The notes below the pieces were generated by a model. That model made no database searches, was not told the origin of the DNA, and saw only the letters and a list, made by a program, of their open reading frames with translations. Positions 34,783 through 43,191 of a DNA stretch of 64,000 nucleotides are shown here, piece by piece (positions within the stretch are counted from its first letter, which is position 1; each line of letters starts with the position of its first letter). Made by a program: the position numbers and the translations under genes. The DNA lies in assembly GCF_013372105.1 (NCBI RefSeq), contig NZ_CP053825.1, forward strand, positions 1,364,001 through 1,428,000, given 5' to 3'. Origin of the DNA: Campylobacter armoricus (GTDB lineage: Bacteria > Campylobacterota > Campylobacteria > Campylobacterales > Campylobacteraceae).

Positions 34783-35535
34783 TTATTTTCTCCAGCCATA
34801 CTTTGCAAAAATTTTACTAGCTTCATCAGTACTTAAGTAATTTATAAAATCTTGCACTTCCTTGCTTGAATTTTCTTTAGCAACGACATTTAAAGTTCTA
34901 TAAACTACTAAATCTTTCTCTATAGCTACCGCTGTTCCTATATCAGGATTACTTTTTGACCAATCAATCCATGTGATCCAAGCATCAGCTTTATTTTCAG
35001 CAAAAAGTTTTCTAGCGCTACCGCTATTTGGTGTGAAAGCAACAATATTTGATCTAAAATTAACTATAGTTTGGATATCTTGAGTTCTTCCTATCATATC
35101 TTCCCAAACTCCCGTTCCTGAAGTATTGCTTTTTCCAGCACCTTCAGGTACTACTACTCTTACTTTTTTATTTGCCAAATCTTTCAACCCTTTAATATTT
35201 AAAGGATTACCTTTTTGTGTCAATATAATAGCTTCTCTAAAATATAAAGGTTTAATCTTAGACACATTAAAATCACTCCCAAAATCAGTTGCAATAGCTA
35301 ATGCAGATTGATCTGAAGCACCAAATAAAATATCTGCATTCATTTTTGCTTTTTCAAACCAAGTTGCTTGAGGTCCAAAATTTACATTAATCTTAACTCC
35401 TGTCTTTTCGCTATATTTTACCGCAACATCTTTTAAAGCAGTATGAGGACCACCTGGACCATATAAATTAATTTCTGCATTTGCCAAGCTTAAAAACAAA
35501 GCACAAGCACCAAATAAACTAAGAATTTTTTTCAT
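34783..35535 (-). CDS. peb3: PEB3 major antigen / AcfC-like periplasmic binding protein
   Basis: 250 residues with a signal peptide (…LFLSLANA, cleavage after residue 20). The mature start EINLYGPGGPHTALKDVAVKYSEKTG and the segments NFGPQATWFEKAK, LFGASDQSALAIA, VVPEGAGKSNTSGTGVWEDMIGR and DAWITWIDWSKSNPDIG are those of Campylobacter PEB3 and Vibrio AcfC, dimeric proteins that bind small phosphorylated or citrate-like ligands. The sequon D-F-N90-V-S matches the known N-glycosylation site of C. jejuni PEB3 at the same residue number, which supports the chosen start (AGGAG five bases upstream of the second of two adjacent ATGs). It is the neighbour of lpxB in C. jejuni, as nearly here. Confidence 0.95.
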   Translation of the reverse strand: MKKILSLFGACALFLSLANAEINLYGPGGPHTALKDVAVKYSEKTGVKINVNFGPQATWFEKAKMNADILFGASDQSALAIATDFGSDFNVSKIKPLYFREAIILTQKGNPLNIKGLKDLANKKVRVVVPEGAGKSNTSGTGVWEDMIGRTQDIQTIVNFRSNIVAFTPNSGSARKLFAENKADAWITWIDWSKSNPDIGTAVAIEKDLVVYRTLNVVAKENSSKEVQDFINYLSTDEASKIFAKYGWRK

Positions 35536-35565
35536 CATTTCTCCTAAAATTAAATTAAGAGTGAA

Positions 35566-35571
35566 ATTATA
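35566..35571 (-). promoter_or_regulatory. candidate -10 box for peb3
   Basis: TATAAT on the minus strand about 30 bases before the peb3 start, in the only non-coding gap between cdtC and peb3. The cdt terminator lies directly upstream, so peb3 needs its own promoter. Confidence 0.5.
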
Positions 35572-35601
35572 TGATTTAAAAATTAATCTACTAAAAACAA
35601 A

Positions 35602-35636
35602 TACAAAAATTAACTTGTCTAACAACAGACAAGTTA
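35602..35636 (-). terminator. rho-independent terminator of the cdt operon
   Basis: 10-bp stem TAACTTGTCT/AGACAAGTTA (arms 35611-35620 and 35627-35636) with a six-base loop, starting at the cdtC stop and followed on the minus strand by a T-run (ATTTTTGTATTTG). Confidence 0.8.
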
Positions 35637-36209
35637 ATAAACCGGAGTAGCTTCTACTATAGCAGGAGTAAAAAACATAAGTTCATTCAAGTCTAAAAAC
35701 AATCCAGGATCTAAAGTGCATTTTTGAATTCCAAAACGATTTTCTATAGGAACATTTGGATTAAAAAAAGTAACCATACATTCTTCTCCACCTTCCACTA
35801 AAGATCGAATTTGAACAGCTGGAGTTGTAGTTGGCATTATAGAAAAAACGGTTTCTAATTTACCATCTTTTAAATCTTCTTTACAAGATTTTCCACCAAA
35901 AAAACCACTTTCTAATATAGCAAGACATAAATCATCATCACTTGGATTTACAAATTGAACATAACCAAAAGGCAATCTTTCTGCCAACCTATCTTTCTTT
36001 TTAAGATCATCACTAAGTATTATTTCTCTTAAAATCCAATTTTGATCTTCTAATTTATCTGAAGTATCCCTAAAAGGACTTAAAGATATACCCGTTTCAA
36101 CTGACCTAATAGCAAACATTGGTGTAAAATCAGATAAATCTCCTTTAGATGGAAGAGCGCTAAAAGCAACATTAAAAAGAAGTATATATAAAATTATAAT
36201 TTTTTTCAT
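35634..36209 (-). CDS. cdtC: cytolethal distending toxin subunit C
   Basis: 191-residue binding subunit of CDT. It has an N-terminal signal peptide (IIILYILLFNVAFSA) and then a divergent ricin-B-type lectin fold (DFTPMFAIRSVETGISLSPFRD, YVQFVNPSDDDLCLAILESGFFGGKSCKE, PAVQIRSLVEGGEECMVTFFNP). It ends with FTPAIVEATPVY. With CdtA it delivers CdtB to host cells. It is the last gene of cdtABC, 11 bases after cdtB, and its stop lies inside the terminator stem. Confidence 0.95.
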   Translation of the reverse strand: MKKIIILYILLFNVAFSALPSKGDLSDFTPMFAIRSVETGISLSPFRDTSDKLEDQNWILREIILSDDLKKKDRLAERLPFGYVQFVNPSDDDLCLAILESGFFGGKSCKEDLKDGKLETVFSIMPTTTPAVQIRSLVEGGEECMVTFFNPNVPIENRFGIQKCTLDPGLFLDLNELMFFTPAIVEATPVY

Positions 36210-36220
36210 TATATTTTCTC

Positions 36221-37024
36221 CTAAAATCTTCTAAAATTTACCGGAAAATGATCAGATGCTAAAAAAGTTCTAAGTCCTGCTAAAGCCAATACGGCAAGTA
36301 TTGCAGGAGGATTATAAAGTCTTGTTGTATCTGAATTTCCTGTTATAGCATAATCAATAGTATTGCCACTAGCTTGTGTAAAAGATTGCGGAGCTACTAT
36401 ATTGATACGCGATCTTAATCCAGAATCTAATAAAGTAACAAGACTTCCTGGATTTCTATTAAAATCCCCCATTATCATCCAATTGATATTAGGCATATTT
36501 CTAAAATGCATATCTACAGCTGTTACTATAGCTCCAGCATCATTGCCACCTCTTGCAAGTGCATGGATTGAAAAAAATACATCATTCCCTATACGAATTC
36601 CAATTATAGGTCGAGATGCAACTGTTGGTGGTGGTAATACAATAACCTCATCAGCTTGCCTTCTACTTACTATAGCCATATTCACACGATTTGCCCCAAC
36701 ATCAACTCTAGAATAATAAACAAATACAGAGTTAGGTCGTGCCGAAGAACCTAAATTCCATGTATATTCGTGTATAGGTATACCCACTCCTGGTGGTTGA
36801 ACTTGTCTTGGGGTCATTGTAGCTGTAGCAGGTAAAATCCCTGCTTCTTGAACTGCTAAAATATCTAAAGGATTATCTCCACTAATTAACTGCCTAACAC
36901 TAATATTCCACTTACTTTCAGTAGCAGCAGACGAACCTTGCAAATTCCAAGTTCCAACATTATAATCTTCCAAAGCTCCAAAAACTAAGCTTGCACTTAA
37001 AATTAAATATAATATTTTTTTCAT
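36221..37024 (-). CDS. cdtB: cytolethal distending toxin subunit B (DNase I-like)
   Basis: 267-residue active subunit that enters the nucleus and breaks DNA, causing cell-cycle arrest. A signal peptide (LYLILSASLVFGA) is followed by the endonuclease/exonuclease/phosphatase fold: YNVGTWNLQGSSAATESKW, AVQEAG with Glu60, FFSIHALARGGNDA with His154, MIMGDFNRNP with Asp187/Asn189, and LASDHFPV with Asp258/His259. All catalytic residues are in place. The start overlaps the cdtA stop as ATGA; a longer in-frame form inside cdtA is rejected because it would displace the signal peptide. Confidence 0.98.
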   Translation of the reverse strand: MKKILYLILSASLVFGALEDYNVGTWNLQGSSAATESKWNISVRQLISGDNPLDILAVQEAGILPATATMTPRQVQPPGVGIPIHEYTWNLGSSARPNSVFVYYSRVDVGANRVNMAIVSRRQADEVIVLPPPTVASRPIIGIRIGNDVFFSIHALARGGNDAGAIVTAVDMHFRNMPNINWMIMGDFNRNPGSLVTLLDSGLRSRINIVAPQSFTQASGNTIDYAITGNSDTTRLYNPPAILAVLALAGLRTFLASDHFPVNFRRF

Positions 37025-37845
37025 TTTACACCCCCAAATCCATAAGGTAAATTTGCTGAAAAAGCAGGTACTGTAATATACCATTGTCTATCCAAATTCT
37101 TCTCTCCTGATTTTAAACAACTTGTCAAATAAATATTGAAAAAACTAGTATTAAAATCCCTCATAACATCTACAACAGGTGTTTGTATGCATTGTTGAGT
37201 AGCAAAATTTTGAATTTGAAACGAACCATTACTCATAGGAAAAAGACTCCAAAATTGCGCATAATTACTTTGATCACAAGGATAATGCACTATACCTGCA
37301 CCATAAGCATTTAAACAAGTATTAGTTTTTGCATTTTTAATCATTACCATATTGTTTGGAAATTCTATTAACTGCCATGCTCTTGCATCTCCAAAAGGTA
37401 TACTATTAAATAAAGTATATCCCCATATCCAATTACCTGCTGCCAAAGCCCATACGGTCAATGCTGCACCATTTGGATTCATAATAGTTACAAAATCACT
37501 TGGAAAACCTCTATTTTCAAATACTGATACATCATTAAAATCACCATTAGATTTAAGTCTTGGCATAGGACCTTTTAGAGCATTATCACCTTTAAAGGTA
37601 TTTGTTTTAACAAATGGAGGGTCTAAAGGTATAGCCGGAACTAAATTTTTACCTTCGACCAAAGCGGGAACTTTTTGCTTTGCTGGCGGAGTTGGATTCT
37701 TTCCTATTTTTAAAGGATCACTATCATTCATAGCGCCAAAAGAACGGCCCAAAGGATTAATATTTTGCTCTTTTGTAGAGCATGCTGTAAAAAATACAAT
37801 AAAACCCAAAATAAAAAACAACCATCTTTTATCAAACAAACTCAT
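37021..37845 (-). CDS. cdtA: cytolethal distending toxin subunit A (lipoprotein)
   Basis: 274-residue binding subunit with a lipoprotein signal (FIVFFTAC, lipid-modified Cys22), a Pro/Lys-rich linker (~40-90), and a ricin-B-like lectin domain (FVTIMNPNGAALTVWALAAGNWIWGYTLF, NMVMIKNAKTNTCLNAYGAG, FQIQNFATQQCIQTPV) ending in an aromatic patch region. It carries the ribosome site and stop overlap for cdtB. First gene of the operon; a TATGAT (37894-37899) about 48 bases upstream on the minus strand may be its -10 box. Confidence 0.95.
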   Translation of the reverse strand: MSLFDKRWLFFILGFIVFFTACSTKEQNINPLGRSFGAMNDSDPLKIGKNPTPPAKQKVPALVEGKNLVPAIPLDPPFVKTNTFKGDNALKGPMPRLKSNGDFNDVSVFENRGFPSDFVTIMNPNGAALTVWALAAGNWIWGYTLFNSIPFGDARAWQLIEFPNNMVMIKNAKTNTCLNAYGAGIVHYPCDQSNYAQFWSLFPMSNGSFQIQNFATQQCIQTPVVDVMRDFNTSFFNIYLTSCLKSGEKNLDRQWYITVPAFSANLPYGFGGVK

Positions 37846-37893
37846 TTTTATTCCTTATAAAATTAAAATAATTTTCAAAATTTCAAAGATTGT

Positions 37894-37929
37894 ATCATAA
37901 TATTTCTTTAAAACAAAGAGAAGTATAAT
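37894..37929. promoter_or_regulatory. divergent promoter region of cdtABC and pepT
   Basis: Between the divergent starts of cdtA and pepT are TATGAT on the minus strand (37894-37899) and TATAAT on the plus strand (37924-37929), each a plausible -10 hexamer at a suitable distance from its gene. No clear regulator site is seen. Confidence 0.45.
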
Positions 37930-37963
37930 TATTAATAAAATAGACCAATAAAAAGGAATTTTC

Positions 37964-39190
37964 ATGGATATTATTCAAAGATTTATTAATTATACTAAAA
38001 TAAACACTACCACAAGCAGAGAAAATGGAGCTGCTGGTATAATGCCCTCAAGTCCAAATCAAATGGAACTTGCAAAATTATTAGAAAAACAATTACAAGA
38101 ATTAGGATTAAAAGACATTAAAAGAAGAGAAAATTCTATAACAACTGCTCTTTTACCTGCAAATACACAAAATGCACCAAAAATAGCTTTTTTTGCACAT
38201 TTAGATACAAGTATGGAACAAACAAATGATACAAATGCAAAAATTACAAATTATAAAGGTGGGGATATTTGCTTAAATGAGAATTTGCAAATTTATTTAA
38301 AAGAAAGTGAATTTAAAGAGCTTAAAAACTATGTAGGAGATGATATTATCCACACTGATGGCACTAGTTTGCTTGGAGCTGATGATAAAGCTGCTATTGC
38401 TGCTATTATGGATATGCTTGAATTTTTTGTTAAAAATCCTGATATTAAGCATGGTGATATTTATGCTTGCTTTTTACCTGATGAAGAACAAGGCTTAAGA
38501 GGTGCTAAAGCTTTTGATATAAAAGAAATAGATGCTGATTTTGGGTATTGTTTAGATTGTTGTGGAATTGGTGAATTTATTTATGAAAATTGGAATGCTG
38601 GAGATTGCGAAGTCGAATTTATAGGCAAATCAGCTCATCCTATGAGTGCTAAAGGAAAATTAATAAATTCTTTAATATTAGCTCATAAATTTATCTCTAT
38701 GCTTCCAAATGGAGAAGCTCCAGAATATACAGAAAATAAAGAAGGATATTTTTGGGTTAAAGAGCTCAAAGGAAATAGTGCTAAAACTATTTTAAAAATA
38801 GACATTAGGGAATTTGATGATGAAAAATATACTCAAAGAATGCAATTTTTACAAAATTTATGCGATAGTTTTAAAACTCTTTATGGAGAAGAAAGAATCA
38901 ATATAAAATTAAGTAATAGATATAAAAATGTATTTAATTCTCTAAAAAGCACAGATTCTTTACCTATAAAACTTGCATTACAAGCTTATGAAAATTTAAA
39001 CATACAAACAAAAATAATTCCTATGCGTGGTGGTTATGATGGAGCTGTTCTTTCACAAAAAGGATTGCCTTGTCCAAATATCTTTACCGGAGCACATAAT
39101 TTTCACTCAATTTATGAGTATTTACCTGTTAAATCTTTAAAAGCAGCAAGCAAAGTTATACAAGAAATCATTATTTTAGCTGCAAAATAA
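37964..39190 (+). CDS. pepT: peptidase T (aminotripeptidase)
   Basis: 408-residue M20 metallopeptidase cleaving the N-terminal residue of tripeptides. Seen: FFAHLDTSMEQ (metal His and Asp), GTSLLGADDKAAIAAIMD (bridging Asp), LPDEEQGLRGAKAF (catalytic Glu), GKSAHPMSAKGKLINS and the C-terminal GAHNFHSIYEYLPV with a metal His. Full length. The start follows AAAAAGGAA. It stands between the cdt operon and a DcuC-type transporter; with pepE and the exported asparaginase-like enzyme it suggests active use of peptides and aspartate as carbon source. Confidence 0.95.
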   Translation: MDIIQRFINYTKINTTTSRENGAAGIMPSSPNQMELAKLLEKQLQELGLKDIKRRENSITTALLPANTQNAPKIAFFAHLDTSMEQTNDTNAKITNYKGGDICLNENLQIYLKESEFKELKNYVGDDIIHTDGTSLLGADDKAAIAAIMDMLEFFVKNPDIKHGDIYACFLPDEEQGLRGAKAFDIKEIDADFGYCLDCCGIGEFIYENWNAGDCEVEFIGKSAHPMSAKGKLINSLILAHKFISMLPNGEAPEYTENKEGYFWVKELKGNSAKTILKIDIREFDDEKYTQRMQFLQNLCDSFKTLYGEERINIKLSNRYKNVFNSLKSTDSLPIKLALQAYENLNIQTKIIPMRGGYDGAVLSQKGLPCPNIFTGAHNFHSIYEYLPVKSLKAASKVIQEIIILAAK

Positions 39191-39215
39191 ATTTAAGCCT
39201 AAAAGGCTTAAATTT
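39189..39215. terminator. bidirectional terminator between pepT and the dcuC-like gene
   Basis: Perfect 12-bp inverted repeat AAATTTAAGCCT/AGGCTTAAATTT with a 3-base loop. It overlaps both convergent stop codons and is A/T-flanked on both strands. Confidence 0.9.
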
Positions 39216-40506
39216 ATAACAATACAAAAGCAATTATAACTACAGAAACTACACAGCCCAAAGCCGTTCTTTTAACAATTTCTAAAGGACTAACCCCTGC
39301 TATAGCTGAAACGATAATACAAGCTCCCAAAATAGGAGAAAGATATCTTCCAAGCACAGCTGACATTGCCACAGCTGTACCAAGTTTAACTTGATCAAAA
39401 CCAAGATCTTGAGCATGAATTGTAACTGCCTTATTAAAAGCCATAGCAGCAGCATCTCCACTACCAGTAACCATAGCCATTAAAAATGGTATGAAAGTTC
39501 CACCAAAACGCACATAATGTTGTTCATTTTTTAACCATTCTATGATGATATCAATCACACCACAAGCTTTTAAACCGGCAACAAAAACACTAGCAGCTAT
39601 GATAATCCCTATAATTTCTGCATAAGATTTTCCCATACCATTAAAAAATTCTTTAAAAATATTATCAGGCTTGCTCATAGTTACCACCAAAGCTATAATT
39701 GCTCCTAAAAGCATAGCTTCAGCAACCCCAACTTGTTTTGTCCATGTTAAAAACTCATAATTATGCAAAGGACTTGCACCTATAATTAACACAACTAAAG
39801 GAACTAAAGGCATAAGCGCATAAAATACATTCACTTTTTCAATATTATCTTCAACTTTATTTTGATTAGTCGCTTCAAAAACTTGTCCTTTTTGATAATC
39901 TTTAAAAACTATTGCCATAATCATTAAAGAAATCATCACTATCACTCCTGCTGTTAATGCATTTGGAGTTTGAGTTAAAACAATTTCTTGTATATTTTTT
40001 CCAGAAATTTCTGAAATCAAAGCCGTATGAGAAACACCTGGACTTAAAATTCCTCCTATAGTTCCACAAAGAACTGTTGCTGCTGCCATAGCAGGCTTTA
40101 TACCCGAAGCCATTAAAAGCGGTATCAAAGTCGCACCAACTGCAGCTGCACATCCTGCTGCTGAAGGTATAGCTATGGCGATGAAAAAAGTCACCATAAA
40201 AGCAAGTGGGATTAAGAAAAATCCTACATTTTTTAAAGGTGTTGTAAGTAGTTTAACCAAATGCTTATCACATTTTGTAACTTTCATCACAAAAGCAAAA
40301 CCCATACTTGCACAAATTGCTTTAATTAAAGCAGGTTGCACCATAGCATGCGTAAAAGCACTTAAAGCTTCAATGGGCTTAAGTGAAATCAAGCACAAAA
40401 TAAAACCAACACTAATTAAAGCTGTTTTTGTTTCTACTTTTTTAATAAGCAAATAAACCACAGCCACAATACCAAAAATCGCAGCTAAAAGATAAAAAGT
40501 TTGCAT
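39214..40506 (-). CDS. DcuC-family anaerobic C4-dicarboxylate transporter
   Basis: 430-residue membrane protein with about 12 helices. It has family segments IPSAAGCAAAVGATLIPLLMASGIKPAMAAATVLCGTIGGILSPGVSHTALISEISG and MVTGSGDAAAMAFNKAVTIHAQDLG...GRYLSPILGACIIVSAIAG, typical of DcuC/DcuD carriers for fumarate, succinate, malate and aspartate. It lies nine bases downstream of pepE in the same direction, so a dipeptidase that frees aspartate is co-transcribed with a C4-dicarboxylate carrier. Export or import direction cannot be told from sequence. Confidence 0.85.
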   Translation of the reverse strand: MQTFYLLAAIFGIVAVVYLLIKKVETKTALISVGFILCLISLKPIEALSAFTHAMVQPALIKAICASMGFAFVMKVTKCDKHLVKLLTTPLKNVGFFLIPLAFMVTFFIAIAIPSAAGCAAAVGATLIPLLMASGIKPAMAAATVLCGTIGGILSPGVSHTALISEISGKNIQEIVLTQTPNALTAGVIVMISLMIMAIVFKDYQKGQVFEATNQNKVEDNIEKVNVFYALMPLVPLVVLIIGASPLHNYEFLTWTKQVGVAEAMLLGAIIALVVTMSKPDNIFKEFFNGMGKSYAEIIGIIIAASVFVAGLKACGVIDIIIEWLKNEQHYVRFGGTFIPFLMAMVTGSGDAAAMAFNKAVTIHAQDLGFDQVKLGTAVAMSAVLGRYLSPILGACIIVSAIAGVSPLEIVKRTALGCVVSVVIIAFVLL

Positions 40507-40515
40507 TTTTCTCCT

Positions 40516-41220
40516 TTAGATTTTAGTTATTTGATTGACTTTTAAATACTCTATATTAAAAGGATAACTTAGTTTTAACACATCATGATGACCTATAATT
40601 TTTAAATTGTCATCTTGTATTTTTAAAGCCGAACCTTCAGGTATAGCATAAACAATATCTTTTGGATTAGTTAATAAAAACTCTTCCAAACGCTCCTCTC
40701 TGCTTTCTCCATTGTGTCCAGGAATTTTCCCGCTAATAAAATGCGGGTTGATTTGATAAGGAAAAACCCCTAAACTATCAAAGCTTTTTGGCATGATTAT
40801 AGGCATATCATTAGTTGTTTTTATACTAAGTCCTGCTATGTTTGAGCCTGCACTCCAGCCTATATAGCAAGCTCCATTTTTAATACGCTCTTTTAAAATT
40901 TCAAGCAAATCTTCTTCATATAATTTATGCAAAAGCATAAAGCTATTGCCTCCACCCACTAAAAAAACCTTTGCGTTTAAAATTGCTTCTTTTAAATTCT
41001 TAAAATGATGCAAAGATTTAATATTGTCTTTTTTCAAACCTTCTTTTACCTTAGCTTCATAAGCATCATAAGTTCTTCTAACTCCAGCATAAGGTATAAA
41101 AAGAATTTCTTCATCATTCATAGCATTTTCTTTTAGAAAATCATCTATAAAATCTCGAGTATGGCTTAAATATAGACTATCTTTATAGCCTGAAGCACTA
41201 AAAAGTAAAAGTTTTGACAT
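40516..41220 (-). CDS. pepE: alpha-aspartyl dipeptidase (peptidase E)
   Basis: 234-residue cytoplasmic S51 serine peptidase cleaving Asp-X dipeptides. The nucleophile Ser123 is in the elbow YIGWSAGSN, with VFLVGGGNSFMLLHKL upstream and the His in INPHFISGKIPGHNGESREERLEEFL. Length equals that of the Salmonella enzyme family. It is transcribed with the DcuC-like transporter. Confidence 0.92.
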   Translation of the reverse strand: MSKLLLFSASGYKDSLYLSHTRDFIDDFLKENAMNDEEILFIPYAGVRRTYDAYEAKVKEGLKKDNIKSLHHFKNLKEAILNAKVFLVGGGNSFMLLHKLYEEDLLEILKERIKNGACYIGWSAGSNIAGLSIKTTNDMPIIMPKSFDSLGVFPYQINPHFISGKIPGHNGESREERLEEFLLTNPKDIVYAIPEGSALKIQDDNLKIIGHHDVLKLSYPFNIEYLKVNQITKI

Positions 41221-41338
41221 TTTTTTCCCTTTATAGTTTTTAGTTAAATTATAATTTTAATATTTAAAAAATGAAAAAACAATTTAAAAACAAAAAAATA
41301 TTGTATTACTTGTGTTAAAATTTAAAAAAGGAATAAAT

Positions 41339-42112
41339 ATGAAAGAAATTTTATTAACAAACGATGATGGCTATGAGAGTAAAGGATTAAAAAAACTTAT
41401 TAAAATGCTAAGAAAACATTTTAAAGCTAAAATCACCATAGTAGCCCCAGCTAATGAAAAATCAGCATGTTCGCATTCTATAACACTAACCAAGCCCTTA
41501 AAATTTCACAAGGTTGGCAAAAGATTTTATAAACTTGATGATGGCACACCTGCAGATTGTGTTTATCTAGCTTTACATGCTTTATATAAAAAGCGTTTGC
41601 CAGATCTTGTGATAAGCGGGATTAATAAAGGTGCTAATGTGGGTGAGGATATAACCTACTCAGGAACTTGTGCAGGTGCTATGGAAGCAGTTCTTCATGG
41701 AATTCCTGCTGTTGCTTTATCACAATTTTACAAAGATAACCAAAAAGAGCTTGATTATAAACTTGCTCTAAAACTTACTAAAAAAATAGTCAAAAATATC
41801 TTTGAAAAAGGTTTTCCTTTGGATAAAAAAGAATTTTTAAATATCAACTTTCCTTCTAGCAAAACAGCCTTTCAAGGTTTAAAAATTTGCAAAGCAGGTA
41901 AAAGAATTTACAGCTATGAAGCACATTCAAATACAAATCCAAGGGGAGTAGAATACTACTGGCTAGCTGCTGCTAATCTTGATCATGAAAATGAAAAAAA
42001 CTCAGACATAGCACTTTTAAAACAAGGCTATGCCACAATAACCCCTATAATGCTTGATCTAACAGCATATAAGCAAATGAAAAACCTCAAAAAATGGATG
42101 AAAAATGGATAG
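41339..42112 (+). CDS. surE: 5'/3'-nucleotidase SurE
   Basis: 257-residue metal-dependent nucleoside monophosphatase. The diagnostic N-terminus ILLTNDDGYESKGLKKL carries the two metal Asp residues. APANEKSACSHSITL, LVISGINKGANVGEDITYSGTCAGAMEAVLHGIPAVALS (metal Asn and active-site Ser) follow. The ATG chosen has AAAAGGA (41326-41332) upstream; a start nine codons earlier is less likely. First gene of a unit with tcdA, the acetyltransferase and the beta-lactamase. Confidence 0.95.
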   Translation: MKEILLTNDDGYESKGLKKLIKMLRKHFKAKITIVAPANEKSACSHSITLTKPLKFHKVGKRFYKLDDGTPADCVYLALHALYKKRLPDLVISGINKGANVGEDITYSGTCAGAMEAVLHGIPAVALSQFYKDNQKELDYKLALKLTKKIVKNIFEKGFPLDKKEFLNINFPSSKTAFQGLKICKAGKRIYSYEAHSNTNPRGVEYYWLAAANLDHENEKNSDIALLKQGYATITPIMLDLTAYKQMKNLKKWMKNG

Positions 42113-42758
42113 ATACACGCGTATAAAATGGCTTGTTAATGAAGAAAATTTTATCAAAATTCAAAATACCAAAGTTTTAGTTTGTGGCTTGGGTGGAGTT
42201 GGTGGAATTTGTGTTGATGCACTTTTTAGAAGTGGCTTTAGCAATCTAACCTTAATTGATGCAGATAGATTTGAAACTACTAATCAAAACCGCCAACTTC
42301 ATAGCGAAAATGTAGGCGAAGAAAAAGCTAAGATTTTTGAACGCATTTATAACGCCAAAGGCATAGTTGGTAAAATCGATAATGAGTTTTTAAAAAGTTT
42401 TAATCTAAGCGAATTTGATCTAATAATTGATGCGATTGATGATATACCTGCTAAAGTTGCTTTGGCTAATTTGGTTGATTTAAAAAAGCAAATTTTTATC
42501 TCATCAACCGGTGGTGCTAGAAAGCTTGATCCAACGCGTATTAAAACGACAAGTATATTTAAAACACACGGTGATGCTTTAGCTAAAAAATTCCGCTATG
42601 AGCTTAGAAAATCAGGCTTTAAAGGGGATTTTGATGTGGTATTTTCAGATGAAGAAGCTCATTGTAAAGATCTTGGTTCCTTTATGGGCGTAACAGCTTC
42701 TTTTGGACTTGCTCTAGCTTCTTTGGCTCTAAGGAAAGTACTTGATAAGAAGGCTTGA
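42105..42758 (+). CDS. tcdA: ThiF/E1-like protein, probable tRNA threonylcarbamoyladenosine dehydratase
   Basis: 217-residue ATP-dependent adenylating enzyme. It has a Rossmann motif VLVCGLGGVGGICVDALFRSG, DADRFETTNQNRQLHS (conserved Arg/Asn/Gln), IIDAIDDIPAKVAL, and SSTGGARKLDPTRI, typical of the TcdA (CsdL/YgdL) branch that makes cyclic t6A in tRNA. It lacks the C-terminal zinc and rhodanese parts of MoeB. It overlaps surE by eight bases and the next gene by 17. Confidence 0.85.
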   Translation: MDRYTRIKWLVNEENFIKIQNTKVLVCGLGGVGGICVDALFRSGFSNLTLIDADRFETTNQNRQLHSENVGEEKAKIFERIYNAKGIVGKIDNEFLKSFNLSEFDLIIDAIDDIPAKVALANLVDLKKQIFISSTGGARKLDPTRIKTTSIFKTHGDALAKKFRYELRKSGFKGDFDVVFSDEEAHCKDLGSFMGVTASFGLALASLALRKVLDKKA

Positions 42759-43191
42759 TATAAAAGACTTACCCTCTTGTATCGAGCTTTTTAAACAAAG
42801 TGTATCAATGCTTTGTAAAAATGATTACACAAAAGAACAAATTCATGCTTGGATTAATATAGACCAAGAAGTTTGGGAAGAAAAATTTCAAAATCAACTA
42901 GGCTTTGCCTATGAAGAAAAAGATAAAATCATATCTTTTATAAGTATAAATTTAAAAGAAAAAACACTCGATCTTTGCTTTACTCATGTAAATTTTGCAT
43001 ATCAAGGTTATGGCAAAGCTTTGTTGGAATTTGCTCTTAAAAGCTATCCTTATAGTGAAATTTATACTTTTGCTAGTCTTAGTGCTAAAAGCTTCTTTTT
43101 AAAAGCAGGATTTAAAATCATCAAAGAAAACATTGCTATAAGAGGCCAACAAGAATTAAAAAATTTTTTCATGAAAAAGGAAATAAATTGA
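42742..43191 (+). CDS. GNAT-family N-acetyltransferase
   Basis: 149-residue GNAT fold starting at TTG (AAGGAAAG upstream, inside tcdA). The N-terminal substrate part (RRLDIKDLPSCIELFKQSVSMLCKNDYTKEQIHAWI) is followed by a beta strand and the acetyl-CoA site FAYQGYGKALLEFAL (a Q-x-x-G-x-G/A variant). The pattern resembles the uncharacterised YafP/Cj0295-type acetyltransferases. Substrate unknown. It overlaps the beta-lactamase start by four bases. Confidence 0.85.
   Translation: MIRRLDIKDLPSCIELFKQSVSMLCKNDYTKEQIHAWINIDQEVWEEKFQNQLGFAYEEKDKIISFISINLKEKTLDLCFTHVNFAYQGYGKALLEFALKSYPYSEIYTFASLSAKSFFLKAGFKIIKENIAIRGQQELKNFFMKKEIN

Noticed and set aside
37029..37033. C5 tract at the end of cdtA as a phase-variation site
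   Set aside because: Too short for Campylobacter slippage switching (typically eight or more) and both cdtA and cdtB are in frame.
37352..37900. 182-codon open frame opposite cdtA
   Set aside because: Lies wholly antisense to cdtA, whose lipoprotein signal and lectin domain are clear; no ribosome site or known family.
40175..40456. Open frame antisense to the DcuC-like gene
   Set aside because: Explained by the codon pattern of the membrane protein on the other strand.
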